Origin: JALEFZ01 sp964564415
GTDB taxonomy: Bacteria > Bacteroidota > Bacteroidia > J057
DNA: 64,000 nucleotides
Assembly: GCA_964564415.1 (NCBI GenBank)
Contig: CAZMAV010000011.1
Span: forward strand, 62,001 to 126,000
Reading direction: 5' to 3'
The translations under genes were made by a program, and so were the position numbers. The notes beneath the pieces were generated by a model. That model searched no databases, was not told where the DNA came from, and saw nothing but the letters and a program-made list of their open reading frames with translations. Below are positions 8,284 through 16,492 of the stretch, one piece after another. How positions within the stretch are numbered: the first letter of the stretch is position 1; each line of letters begins with the position of its first letter.

Positions 8284-8937
8284 ATGAGTCCTATTGTCGC
8301 GCCTTCTATCCTTGCTTCTGATTTTGCCTTTTTGGCAGAGGAAATCGAAAAAGTCAATGAATCCGAGGCTGATTGGGTGCACTGTGACGTAATGGATGGA
8401 AGATTCGTGCCCAATATCTCCTTTGGACTGCCTATCATCGAGGCCGTCAAAAAGCATAGCCGTAAACCCCTGGATGTACACCTCATGATTGTCGAACCCG
8501 AGAAGTATATCCAGGCTTTTAAAGATGCAGGCGCAGATCACCTGACCCTTCATGTAGAGGCAACCCATCACCTGGATAGAAGTGTATATGCCATCAGAGA
8601 AGCAGGAATGAAGGCAGGTGTAGCCATCAATCCCGCTACTTCCTTAGAGAGGCTTGAATATGTTCTTCCGGAGGTCTTTCAAGTTTGTATGATGACCGTT
8701 AATCCGGGCTTTGGTGGGCAGTCTTTTATTCCTTATTCCTACCGAAAGCTCGAAAAACTTCGTGCCATGATCGACAAGGCCGGAACAAATACTTTGATAG
8801 AAATCGATGGGGGAGTCAATGAGGATACGGCAGCGGAACTGATTCGAAGGGGAGCAGATGTCTTGGTGGCCGGTTCTTATGTGTTCAGGTCTGATAAGCC
8901 TCAGGAAAAAATCGCCTACCTCAAAAGCTTAAATTAG
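8284..8937 (+). CDS. rpe: Ribulose-phosphate 3-epimerase
   Basis: 217 aa TIM-barrel enzyme that interconverts D-ribulose 5-phosphate and D-xylulose 5-phosphate in the pentose phosphate pathway. Family signatures are SILASDF near residues 8-14, the metal-binding HCDVMDGRFVPN near 33-44 with its catalytic Asp, VHLMIVEPE near 65-73, MTVNPGFGGQ near 139-148, and the second catalytic Asp in IEIDGGV near 174-180. Length is standard. It follows the membrane-protein gene by one base. Confidence 0.97.
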   Translation: MSPIVAPSILASDFAFLAEEIEKVNESEADWVHCDVMDGRFVPNISFGLPIIEAVKKHSRKPLDVHLMIVEPEKYIQAFKDAGADHLTLHVEATHHLDRSVYAIREAGMKAGVAINPATSLERLEYVLPEVFQVCMMTVNPGFGGQSFIPYSYRKLEKLRAMIDKAGTNTLIEIDGGVNEDTAAELIRRGADVLVAGSYVFRSDKPQEKIAYLKSLN

Positions 8938-9190
8938 AACAATAATCCGCCATTTTTTACATTTTTTATTGCTCCCAAGAGGGAAAGCCCCTCTTATTTA
9001 CATAGAGGATTAAGGCCAGTTGAACAGAAAAGTCGATTTGGACTTTGGTAAGAATTCTGTTAAAGCCAATGTCGAAAAGCATCTAATTGAACAAAGCTTA
9101 CGTTCATTGGTTCAGCGGTTAATTCGGAAAGAATGACTTTTTTTATTCTTTTCATGTCAATTATGTTCAGTAAAGAATCGAAGGGCACTC
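8938..9190. other. Intergenic region, nothing firm
   Basis: 253 bases between rpe and the next gene. No strong hairpin with a T-run and no exact TAnnTTTG box was found. A 38-codon frame with a TTG start (9020-9136) is present but has no other support, so I do not call it a gene. Confidence 0.4.
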
Positions 9191-9592
9191 ATGGATTTAC
9201 TCTTACTTTTTACGGGTTTCATCATGCTGGGCCATCAGTTTTTCTTCCTCTTTGGGGTAATTAAAATCAGAAAACTGCTGACCACGGCCAACGTAGTGCA
9301 GGGAGTTCTGCCCAGCCTGATGGTTCTCATAGGCCTCATACTGGGATTTTGGCCTCTTCTCATCCTGGCTTTTCTCCTCGAAAGGTCCTGGATAATGACT
9401 GAGCTAATTGTAAAGGTAGCTCGCCATCAGTACCCCATCAATTTCTTTTTTTACCTTCAGCTGATAGGACTAGGAGGTTCTATTCTGGTTTGGTCTATGG
9501 CTGGTGCGTGGGCCTTTGCCTGGTTTTATGCAAGTTTTTCTTTGCTCTCTTTTATTCAGTGGAGAAAAAGGGTACAGCATATTTCCAGTTAA
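9191..9592 (+). CDS. Small membrane protein, unknown
   Basis: 133 aa, almost entirely hydrophobic, with four predicted membrane helices (about residues 2-24, 38-65, 82-103 and 104-124) and a basic C-terminal tail (QWRKRVQHISS). I do not recognise a family. The ATG at 9191 is the first in frame. It stands alone before tRNA-Gly. The helix pattern argues for a real gene. Confidence 0.7.
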   Translation: MDLLLLFTGFIMLGHQFFFLFGVIKIRKLLTTANVVQGVLPSLMVLIGLILGFWPLLILAFLLERSWIMTELIVKVARHQYPINFFFYLQLIGLGGSILVWSMAGAWAFAWFYASFSLLSFIQWRKRVQHISS

Positions 9593-9661
9593 GAAAATCC
9601 TCCCTTCCCCACACTTTTTTTTGGAAAAAAGAAAATAAACTTCTTCTTTTGAAGCCCAATC

Positions 9662-9734
9662 GCGAGAGTAGCTCAGTTGGTAGAGCACAACCTTGCCAAG
9701 GTTGGGGTCGCGGGTTCGAATCCCGTCTCTCGCT
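9662..9734 (+). tRNA. tRNA-Gly (anticodon GCC)
   Basis: Complete cloverleaf of 73 bases. The acceptor stem GCGAGAG pairs with CTCTCGC, the D stem is GCTC/GAGC with an AGTTGGTA loop, and the anticodon stem is CAACC/GGTTG around loop TTGCCAA, giving anticodon GCC. The T arm is GCGGG-TTCGAAT-CCCGT, and the discriminator base is T. The CCA end is not encoded, so it must be added after transcription. A strong terminator follows at once. Confidence 0.97.
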
Positions 9735-9743
9735 CAAAAAAAA

Positions 9744-9777
9744 GGGATTATCCAATATTTGGATAATCCCTTTTTTT
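9744..9777. terminator. Bidirectional intrinsic terminator
   Basis: Twelve-base perfect stem (9744-9755 with 9759-9770), a 3-base loop, a run of seven T after it and a run of A before it. It can end transcription of tRNA-Gly on the plus strand and of sppA (stop at 9798) on the minus strand. Confidence 0.9.
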
Positions 9778-9797
9778 AATTGAATCAATTGATTTGT

Positions 9798-11585
9798 CTA
9801 CTGTATATTTATCTGATAAGGCATCAGCATGTAAATGCCACTACCGGGGATCATGCGCTTTATCTCTTCCATTCTTTTGATTTCTTTAGAAAGGGGATGA
9901 TTTTCCAATAGCTTATCCTGGTAGGTCTCAGTCATGTTCTGAATTAGTTTTTCGAAAGGATTTTTGACTCCTGGAAGTCGGTCTACCCTGTAATCGTCAG
10001 CCACTCCTACTTCTTCGGCTACATACCTGATGGCATCCTGGAGATCTCCGTACTCATCTACAAGGTTGATTCCCTTGGCATCAGATCCTGCCCAGACCCT
10101 GCCCTGAGCGATGGCATCTACAGCCGCCGAGTCGGCAAATCCTCTTCCGTTTTTTACCACACGTACAAAATCCCCATATCCTTGCTCTACATTAGACTGG
10201 AACCAGGCAGATTCTACCCCGTCAATAGGAAAAGCGGGGTTACCGATATTGGAATGGGCGTGTGTTTCCACCTCATCAAAGGTCAGCCCTATATTTTCTT
10301 CTAAAGCATTTCCAACCTCCCATAGAATACCAAAGATTCCAATAGAACCCGTAATGGTATTTTCGCGGGCAAAAATTCTGTCCGTGGGGGCAGAAATATA
10401 ATATCCACCGGAAGCTGCTACATCACCCATGGAAGCCACGATAGGCTTAGCCTGGCTGCACAGGCGAACCTCCTCTGCAATCATGTCAGAAGCCAGGGCA
10501 GAACCTCCGGGGCTATTAACACGGAGGACGATGGCCTTTACATTGGCGTCCTCACGGGCTTTTCTAAGGGCTTTGACAATGGATTCTGAGCCTACAACCC
10601 CATCGGTACTTTTTCCAGAACCAATGGTTCCCTCAGCAAAAACGACAGCGATCTTATTTTTGGAAACTCGCTTTTTAGCACCCGGTACCTTTATGTACTT
10701 CTTGAAGCTTATGGTATTCAGCTTATCCGTTGATTCTTTGTCGGCAGCCGCCTTTAGCCTGTTTCTAAAATCGGAATTGTAGACCAGGGCATCTACCAGT
10801 TTGTTGTCAAGGGCTTTACTACCCCTGCTCAGCAGGACCTGATTGGCAATTTGATTGAGTTCCTCTTTGGAGATTTCTCTTGAGAGAGAGACATCCGAAA
10901 TAAAGGAATTCCACATGACATCCAGGTATTTTTCCGTTTGAAGGCGGTTAGCCTCGCTCATGTCCTTTCTGATAAAAGGCTCCACGGCTGACTTGTAAGT
11001 TCCTACCTTAAACACTTTGGGTTGAACCTCGAGTTTGTCAAACATTCCCTTGAAGAACACGGGATTGGAAGTAAAGCCATTGAACTCAAGTATACCTTCT
11101 GGAGCCATGAATACAGAATCTGCAACGCTGGAGACATAGTAGGTGGACTCTGAAAATATCTCTGAGTAAGCATAGATGAATTTACCCGAAGACTTGAAGT
11201 CGACCAGGGCTTCTCTGATGGTCGTGAGGTTAGCCCATCCGGTCTGTACGACTCCGCCAAGGTCCAGGTAGATGCCCTTTATATTGGCATCGGTCTTAGC
11301 CTTTTCGATGCTTTCGATGATTTGGTAGAGTCCCATGCTGGAGGTTGGTGCTCCAAAAGACCCCAAATCCTCAAAGTTAAAATCAAAAGGAGAAGGTTCC
11401 TGGTTTTCAACAATGGGGCTGTTCAATTTCATGTGGATGACAGATCCCGGATTTACGGTGACCTCCTCCTTTTGACCTAGGCTGGCAAATATCCCCGTCA
11501 AGACAATAAATATAAGGGGGATGGCTACCAGAAAGCCAACGATAACGGCGAGAAGACTCGCCAAAAATGATCTTAAAAAATTCAT
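9798..11585 (-). CDS. sppA: Signal peptide peptidase SppA, 67K type
   Basis: 595 aa membrane-anchored serine protease that degrades cleaved signal peptides. A membrane helix lies near residues 8-35. Two peptidase S49 domains follow: the N-terminal one (about 100-300) supplies the Lys general base and the C-terminal one (about 320-530) the Ser, in the region SMGDVAASGGYYISA. The tandem form matches the long E. coli-type enzyme. The ATG at 11585 is preferred over an in-frame TTG at 11627, because that TTG falls inside the promoter box and the ATG gives a standard N-terminus. Transcribed alone. Confidence 0.95.
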   Translation of the reverse strand: MNFLRSFLASLLAVIVGFLVAIPLIFIVLTGIFASLGQKEEVTVNPGSVIHMKLNSPIVENQEPSPFDFNFEDLGSFGAPTSSMGLYQIIESIEKAKTDANIKGIYLDLGGVVQTGWANLTTIREALVDFKSSGKFIYAYSEIFSESTYYVSSVADSVFMAPEGILEFNGFTSNPVFFKGMFDKLEVQPKVFKVGTYKSAVEPFIRKDMSEANRLQTEKYLDVMWNSFISDVSLSREISKEELNQIANQVLLSRGSKALDNKLVDALVYNSDFRNRLKAAADKESTDKLNTISFKKYIKVPGAKKRVSKNKIAVVFAEGTIGSGKSTDGVVGSESIVKALRKAREDANVKAIVLRVNSPGGSALASDMIAEEVRLCSQAKPIVASMGDVAASGGYYISAPTDRIFARENTITGSIGIFGILWEVGNALEENIGLTFDEVETHAHSNIGNPAFPIDGVESAWFQSNVEQGYGDFVRVVKNGRGFADSAAVDAIAQGRVWAGSDAKGINLVDEYGDLQDAIRYVAEEVGVADDYRVDRLPGVKNPFEKLIQNMTETYQDKLLENHPLSKEIKRMEEIKRMIPGSGIYMLMPYQINIQ

Positions 11586-11624
11586 GAAAGCATTAAATTT
11601 ATGTGATTTGTGCGTCGCTACTTG

Positions 11625-11632
11625 CAAAGATA
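11625..11632 (-). promoter_or_regulatory. -7 promoter box for sppA
   Basis: The minus strand reads TATCTTTG, an exact TAnnTTTG match, 40 bases upstream of the sppA ATG at 11585, giving a leader of about 33 bases. No convincing -33 TTG at the usual spacing. Confidence 0.5.
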
Positions 11633-11702
11633 TTAATACCTTTAAGGTACGGAAACGACAAGATTCGTTTTCTGAATATAGATCAACCGAGCAGATTAAT
11701 CG

Positions 11703-12191
11703 ATGATTTTTATTGGATTAGGGTCGAATTTGGGAAATCGCAAGCAAAACCTCGAGACGGCCCTCAGCCAAATGAAGGAAAAAGCTATCCTTGCCCTCAG
11801 ATGTTCTTCCATATATGAAAGTAAGGCCTGGGGGCTAACCGACCAAAATGATTTTTATAACGCTGTGGTAGAAGTGGAGTTTGATGGACCCCCGGATAAA
11901 CTTTTGGATAAGTTACAAGAAATAGAAGATGACATGGGTCGGGTCAGAAGCGTCAAGTGGGGCCCCCGGATCATTGACCTGGATATTATCGAATTTCACA
12001 AGAGGATTGAAAGAAGCGAACGCCTGGTTCTCCCTCATCCTCTCTACACCCAAAGGGGCTTTGTCCTCTATCCTCTCAGGGAACTCGAACCCTCCTGGAT
12101 TACGAATGGAGAGGAGGAGTCCATTGACATATGGATACAGAAATTGGACGAAGAAGCGCCGAAGGCTCTGGGATATACCCTTTGCAATTAG
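11703..12191 (+). CDS. folK: HPPK, folate biosynthesis
   Basis: 162 aa 2-amino-4-hydroxy-6-hydroxymethyldihydropteridine diphosphokinase. It transfers pyrophosphate from ATP to 6-hydroxymethyl-7,8-dihydropterin, the step before dihydropteroate synthase. Signatures: GLGSNLGNRKQNL near residues 5-17, the catalytic loop, and GPRIIDLDII near 93-102 with the two Mg-binding Asp, then LPHPLYTQRGFVLYPL near 116-131. Length is standard. It is followed after 26 bases by a UbiA-like membrane protein on the same strand. Confidence 0.96.
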   Translation: MIFIGLGSNLGNRKQNLETALSQMKEKAILALRCSSIYESKAWGLTDQNDFYNAVVEVEFDGPPDKLLDKLQEIEDDMGRVRSVKWGPRIIDLDIIEFHKRIERSERLVLPHPLYTQRGFVLYPLRELEPSWITNGEEESIDIWIQKLDEEAPKALGYTLCN

Positions 12192-12217
12192 ATTTCTTAT
12201 AGATCCCCTCAAAATAA

Positions 12218-13063
12218 ATGAAGGCATTTTTACGCTTGGTCAGGGTATTAAGTTTGGACGTTGTTCTTGGGGCACTTGCCTCAGGTGTCCTTGTACTTTT
12301 TCTTCTTGATTCGAAGATGCCTATGATATGGTGGTTGGCACTTCCAGTTAGTGTTTGGGTTATTTATTCGGCGGATCATCTTCTCGACGCCTATCGACTC
12401 GGGGACCGAGCCCATACAGACCGCCATCTTTTTCACCACAGGTATTTTTTTCCCCTCGGTCTGGTATGGCTTTTTCTCCTCCTCCTATGTGCGGTTGTGA
12501 TGCCCTTCTTTATGCCCCAAAGATTGATATTCTTTGGTTTTGGAATGGGAGGATTGGTTCTACTTCACCTCTTTCTGGTCTGGGTCATCGGGGGTACTAC
12601 CTCCCGTCTCCTTCAAAAAGAACTCGGGGTAGGGCTGATTTACTGTCTGGGTATATGGGGAGGCCCCTTTGTCTACCACCAGTCCTGGCCCACCCAAGTG
12701 GAGGCCCTTTGTTTTGTACAATTTTTGTCCCTGGCATTAATGAACCTCTTGATCTTCTCCAGATATGAGGCTAATACTGACGCTCTCGACGGTCATACTT
12801 CCTTTGCCAGGGCCATTGGTGAGAAAAATGTCATAGGTATGATTCGCATACTAATGCTGCTCATCCTCTCAATCCTGGTTCTCCTTCTTCTCGCTCGCAC
12901 ATCGACGAGACTGATTGGGGCGGAGGGGGTAATCCTGGCTATGGGTGCTGTCCTGCTTTGGATAAATGAAGCCCCTAAGAGATTTCACCTTGAAGATTCC
13001 TACCGCAAATGGGGAGATGGGGTTTTCCTTTTTCCCTTCCTCCTCTTAATTTTTTGGCTATGA
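12218..13063 (+). CDS. UbiA-like polytopic membrane protein
   Basis: 281 aa with about eight or nine hydrophobic helices. Two polar loops recall the Asp-rich prenyl-diphosphate motifs of UbiA prenyltransferases: YSADHLLDAYRLGDRAHTD near residues 50-68 and RYEANTDALDGHTS near 183-196. The match is partial, so the transferase call is tentative and no aromatic acceptor is implied. It overlaps the next gene, a UbiE-like methyltransferase, as ATGA at 13060-13063, so the two are probably translationally coupled and may act in one pathway on a lipid-soluble substrate. Confidence 0.6.
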   Translation: MKAFLRLVRVLSLDVVLGALASGVLVLFLLDSKMPMIWWLALPVSVWVIYSADHLLDAYRLGDRAHTDRHLFHHRYFFPLGLVWLFLLLLCAVVMPFFMPQRLIFFGFGMGGLVLLHLFLVWVIGGTTSRLLQKELGVGLIYCLGIWGGPFVYHQSWPTQVEALCFVQFLSLALMNLLIFSRYEANTDALDGHTSFARAIGEKNVIGMIRILMLLILSILVLLLLARTSTRLIGAEGVILAMGAVLLWINEAPKRFHLEDSYRKWGDGVFLFPFLLLIFWL

Positions 13064-13719
13064 AGTATTCCTCCGGTAACTTCGATGTCATTGCTCCCCT
13101 CTACGATTTTTTAGCAAAATTAGTATTGGGAAAGGGTGTGAGGTTGTCTCAGGTTTGCTTGCTCGATAAATTGAAGCCAGACTCTGACTTACTCATCATT
13201 GGAGGGGGTAGGGGATGGATACTTCCCGAGATTTTTGATCGCTGTCCCCCCAGGTCTTTGGTCTATCTTGACCTGTCCGCAGCGATGTTAGAGGGCGCCC
13301 AGCATGTTGCCGAGAGTATGCCGACCCACCAAAGGAAGAGAATCACATGGATTCAGGGGGATGAAGGTCAACTGCCTGATGGGCTGAACTACGATGGCAT
13401 CATGGCTTTTTTCTTTTTTGACCTTTTTACCCAGCCCAACTTAGAATCATTATTCAAAAGGCTGAACTCCCATCTGCGCCCGGGAGGCCACCTTTTGCTA
13501 GCTGACTTTTTCCCGAAAAAGGATCATTGGACACATCAGTTTACCTTAACATCCATGTATCTATTCTTCAATTGGATAGCTGGTCTACAGGCACAGCAGA
13601 TGCCTGATATCAAGGGGATTCTGGAGGAATACAGGTATCAATATTTGCAGGGAGCCTCTTTCAATCGGGAATTCATAGAAGCCCAACTCTGGCAGAAACC
13701 CCTCCCTTCATCGGTTTAA
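13060..13719 (+). CDS. Class I SAM-dependent methyltransferase (UbiE-like)
   Basis: 219 aa soluble methyltransferase. The SAM-binding fold shows motif I as LLIIGGGRGWILPEI near residues 44-58, an acidic residue ending strand 2 (LVYLDLS), motif II/III as GDEGQLPDGL, and LRPGGHLLLADFF near 140-152. It resembles UbiE/COQ5-type enzymes. The start at 13060 is chosen because it overlaps the upstream UbiA-like gene by ATGA; an in-frame ATG at 13009 would read far into that gene. Its 3' end overlaps the convergent gene by 12 bases. The substrate is unknown. Confidence 0.82.
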   Translation: MKYSSGNFDVIAPLYDFLAKLVLGKGVRLSQVCLLDKLKPDSDLLIIGGGRGWILPEIFDRCPPRSLVYLDLSAAMLEGAQHVAESMPTHQRKRITWIQGDEGQLPDGLNYDGIMAFFFFDLFTQPNLESLFKRLNSHLRPGGHLLLADFFPKKDHWTHQFTLTSMYLFFNWIAGLQAQQMPDIKGILEEYRYQYLQGASFNREFIEAQLWQKPLPSSV

Positions 13720-14322
13720 TTCGTCTTTGATGTCGGCCAGAAGGTCGGTCGCCTTCTGGTAATATTCTATTTGATTTTCATCCAGGATAAGCTGAGGGCT
13801 TACAAAGGCTAGTTCTTCCCCCTCTATGTATAGCAAAGCCGCCTCCGCAGGCTTAAGCACCTCGAAGAGGCTAATTTTGAGGTCGTCAGACAGAAGGATA
13901 CTGCCAAACATCATGTCGTTGGTGCTGATGGCTAACCAATCTCCAATGTCGTGAGGCATATGTACCGGCCGATCCAGTATGGCTAATTTATCCATTTCCT
14001 GGAAGGCAGGATCGGCTTTTTCTATCCTAAGTACCTTTAGTTGGGGGTTGATCATCGGGATGGCACACTTTAGGTATAGCCTTTTTTCCTTTTTATCCCG
14101 GTCGGAAAGATCGACGACCTCTAGTCTGAGATTATAGCCTCTATAATTTCCAAACAAGGTGAAATCCTTGTGGTTTAAGTATGACAATGAAATGCCAAGT
14201 CGGCGGGCCAGTTGTTTGTGTAGGTTCTCCTTTCGGTCGAAGTTTCTTCTCCGAACCATGCCTATCACGAAAGCCCCTCCGATCAGCAAAACAGCAATAG
14301 GAATAAAAATTACTGTATCCAT
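13708..14322 (-). CDS. Single-pass membrane protein, unknown
   Basis: 204 aa with one N-terminal membrane helix (about residues 3-22, IFIPIAVLLIGGAFVIG) followed by basic RRRNFDRKENLHK. The soluble domain alternates beta strands and helices and ends in a charged helix (QKATDLLADIKDELNR). I do not recognise the family. The ATG at 14322 is used because earlier in-frame codons would extend across the start of the divergent hydrolase gene. Its 3' end overlaps the methyltransferase by 12 bases. Confidence 0.65.
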   Translation of the reverse strand: MDTVIFIPIAVLLIGGAFVIGMVRRRNFDRKENLHKQLARRLGISLSYLNHKDFTLFGNYRGYNLRLEVVDLSDRDKKEKRLYLKCAIPMINPQLKVLRIEKADPAFQEMDKLAILDRPVHMPHDIGDWLAISTNDMMFGSILLSDDLKISLFEVLKPAEAALLYIEGEELAFVSPQLILDENQIEYYQKATDLLADIKDELNR

Positions 14323-14374
14323 GGCGGCAAAGATATCAGAAAGCCCGAAAAATACCATTTCCCTTCCAGCAGAC

Positions 14375-15049
14375 ATGAAGGTATTTGCCATTCCCGGACT
14401 CGGTGTAGATGGTCGTATATACCGTCAGCTGGCACATTATTTTACAGATTTTAAAGTAATAGAATGGCTGATACCCTTTGCTCAGGAAAGTCTTCAGTCC
14501 TATGCTCACAGGATGGCTCAAGCCCTTAAAAGCTATAGGGGAAGAAAAATTTTGATCGGTACTTCTTTTGGGGGAGTGGTCGCACAAGAAATTGTACAAT
14601 TCGAAGAAGTAGATGCCCTTATCTTACTTTCTACCTTCAAAAAAGGCGATGCCAGACCCTGGTTTTTCCCCCTTGCCGAACGCATCCCTGCCTACAAGTT
14701 ATTCAAAGGAAAATGGAGGTATCGCATGCTTCCTTATTGGGCTCCAATTTTTGGTATTTCCGATCCTGAAGAACAGCGCCTCCTTCAGTCCATGTTTATG
14801 GACGCTCCTACTGAGCACAGAATCTGGGGAGCCGAAAAAATTACTGCCTGGAAGGGTAGGCCTTTAAATTTGCCCTTTGTCCATATCCACGGAAAGGAAG
14901 ATAAGCTGTTTTCAGCCTCAGATATTTCCAATGCCCGCTTTTTACCCCATACTGGACATTTTATGGTGGTCCAAAAAGCCGATGAGGTAGCCGAAGAAAT
15001 TCAAAAATTCCTTACAAAGGTGTTTGAGCCTGCCCGGCCTTCTGCCTGA
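14375..15049 (+). CDS. Alpha/beta hydrolase
   Basis: 224 aa. The oxyanion region is PGLGVDGRIY near residues 7-16, the nucleophile elbow GTSFGG (GxSxG type) near 58-63, the probable acid Asp in HGKEDKLF, and the catalytic His in HTGHFMV near residue 197. It has no signal peptide, so it is probably cytoplasmic. The start at 14375 is preferred because the codons before it give a basic, low-quality extension antisense to the neighbouring gene. It overlaps the convergent DUF2721 gene by 38 bases. Substrate unknown. Confidence 0.85.
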   Translation: MKVFAIPGLGVDGRIYRQLAHYFTDFKVIEWLIPFAQESLQSYAHRMAQALKSYRGRKILIGTSFGGVVAQEIVQFEEVDALILLSTFKKGDARPWFFPLAERIPAYKLFKGKWRYRMLPYWAPIFGISDPEEQRLLQSMFMDAPTEHRIWGAEKITAWKGRPLNLPFVHIHGKEDKLFSASDISNARFLPHTGHFMVVQKADEVAEEIQKFLTKVFEPARPSA

Positions 15050-15443
15050 GCTTACTTTCCCTTATAATGGATTTAGTAGCGAGGTGAGACTCATAGATCA
15101 ACAGGGAGGCTCCTATCGTTACACTCAGAATTCCACTGCAGAGGAGAACCATGATTAAGCCATTGCCGAGGGCCATTTCGCTGAGTGTGAGACCACCAAC
15201 CAAACTGGACAAGGAAAAGCTGGCTACTCCCAGATACAGGAGAGTAAGCACCTGATGGATGATCTTCAAACGTTTTTCCTGCAAATCCATCACTGCGGAG
15301 TCAATTTTCCCAATCAGGCTGATGGAACTGCTCAGGGCTACATAAATGTAGTTGCGCTTATTGATGGTTGAAAGAATCAGGATGGCTATTCCAGGAAGAA
15401 AACTCACCGGTAGGATCCAGGAAAAAGAAAGCATCTCTTGCAT
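15012..15443 (-). CDS. DUF2721 family membrane protein
   Basis: 143 aa with three predicted membrane helices (about residues 7-25, 65-88 and 95-118). The first helix is followed by LSTINKRNYIYVALSSS, resembling the P-x(3-5)-LLSTTNR-type motif of DUF2721 proteins, whose function is unknown. The C-terminal helix is charged. It overlaps the hydrolase gene tail to tail by 38 bases, which argues for precise, compact gene ends on both strands. Confidence 0.75.
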   Translation of the reverse strand: MQEMLSFSWILPVSFLPGIAILILSTINKRNYIYVALSSSISLIGKIDSAVMDLQEKRLKIIHQVLTLLYLGVASFSLSSLVGGLTLSEMALGNGLIMVLLCSGILSVTIGASLLIYESHLATKSIIRESKLRQKAGQAQTPL

Positions 15444-15545
15444 GGCTGAAGTGATTAATTGGCTTGAAGCAAATAGATAAAAGTCAATATTGGGATAGTT
15501 AACCCCATAAAATGCAATGCCCAGGACACTTCCGGGAGATCCTTC

Positions 15546-16427
15546 TTAAGCCTTCCCTTTTTTCTTCTTTTTTTTCATGGGTAAAATCGAAGCGGGAAGT
15601 TCCGTTTGATAGGTTTCCCGGTATAAATTTTCTAAAAAGTCCTGAAGTCCCTTTCCCGGATCCTTATTTTGAGAAATAATGGTTACGATGCCCCGCTTTT
15701 CAAGCACCATTTCCTGAACGGGGTTGGGATTCATCAAAAGGATAAAAGACTTTGGCTTGGCCTCATTGTTTTTGGCACTCTGCCACATCTTATTGAGCTT
15801 ATAGAGAAGATAGCGAATATTGATGTCGGATAGGCTATAGCCTATAAAAAGGATAGATTTTCCCAGGACATCTGCCCTCAGTTTGATGTCCAGGGGAGTC
15901 TCGAAGTCCAATCGGTCAAAATAAGAGCTCTCTGTGAGGACGATGGATGAATCATTGTCGAAGTCTCCGTGAAATTTTACAATCTGAGTGATTCCCTCTC
16001 TACTCCGCCTGATATCTGTTACGTCAGCGATTTTGACGTAGGGCTTGTCATAGGCATCAAAGGCAAACTCGATCCACCGATCATAATTAGTCGTATAGAT
16101 CAAAGGAAAGTCAAGGTCAACAATCAATTGATGGATGCGCGATTTTGTGATGTCTACCTTATCGGTATTGTGCCATTTTCTATCCATCCAAGACCTTAAG
16201 GGCCCTATGCCTTTGTTCATCTTGTAATATTCTGCCAGGACCAGATGATCCCCATAGCTCCTAAACACATCCTTGTCAAAGCCGAGGTCCTTGGCCAGGC
16301 GGTCGATCAGTTTGTTCCAGGATGGTAGGCCCAGGTTCATTGACACACCTCCCCCTACAAATAGGATCACATTTCGATTGCGTATGGCATCGGTAAGTTC
16401 GTGAAGGTTGTGGGTACTGTAGACCAT
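15546..16427 (-). CDS. SIR2-like domain protein
   Basis: 293 aa protein of the SIR2-like superfamily, a fold shared by NAD-dependent deacylases and the NADase domains of several anti-phage proteins. The glycine-rich NAD loop is VGGGVSMNLGLPSW (residues 24-37), the key Asn is in YTTNYD (N114), the catalytic His in KFHGDFD (H153), and a second Rossmann motif is FIGYSLSDIN (194-203). It lacks the four-Cys zinc module of classical sirtuins, and no effector domain follows. The tail is a Lys cluster. It is last in a run smpB, nucleoside hydrolase, kinase, SIR2, 65 bases after the kinase. NAD cleavage is likely; the role is unknown. Confidence 0.85.
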   Translation of the reverse strand: MVYSTHNLHELTDAIRNRNVILFVGGGVSMNLGLPSWNKLIDRLAKDLGFDKDVFRSYGDHLVLAEYYKMNKGIGPLRSWMDRKWHNTDKVDITKSRIHQLIVDLDFPLIYTTNYDRWIEFAFDAYDKPYVKIADVTDIRRSREGITQIVKFHGDFDNDSSIVLTESSYFDRLDFETPLDIKLRADVLGKSILFIGYSLSDINIRYLLYKLNKMWQSAKNNEAKPKSFILLMNPNPVQEMVLEKRGIVTIISQNKDPGKGLQDFLENLYRETYQTELPASILPMKKKKKKGKA

Positions 16428-16492
16428 GGGAAATTTTCATTAGGATTTTTCCCAAGGTAGAATTTTGCTTTTAAAATGTAATAACGCCTTGG

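Noticed and set aside
9020..9136. A 38-codon frame with a TTG start between rpe and the next gene
   Set aside because: It has no promoter, no family match and no start other than TTG. It could be real but cannot be supported from sequence alone.
15546..16427. Calling the SIR2-like gene a known anti-phage system
   Set aside because: No effector domain (for example SLOG, HerA or Argonaute) is present in the protein or beside it, so a defence role is only one possibility.
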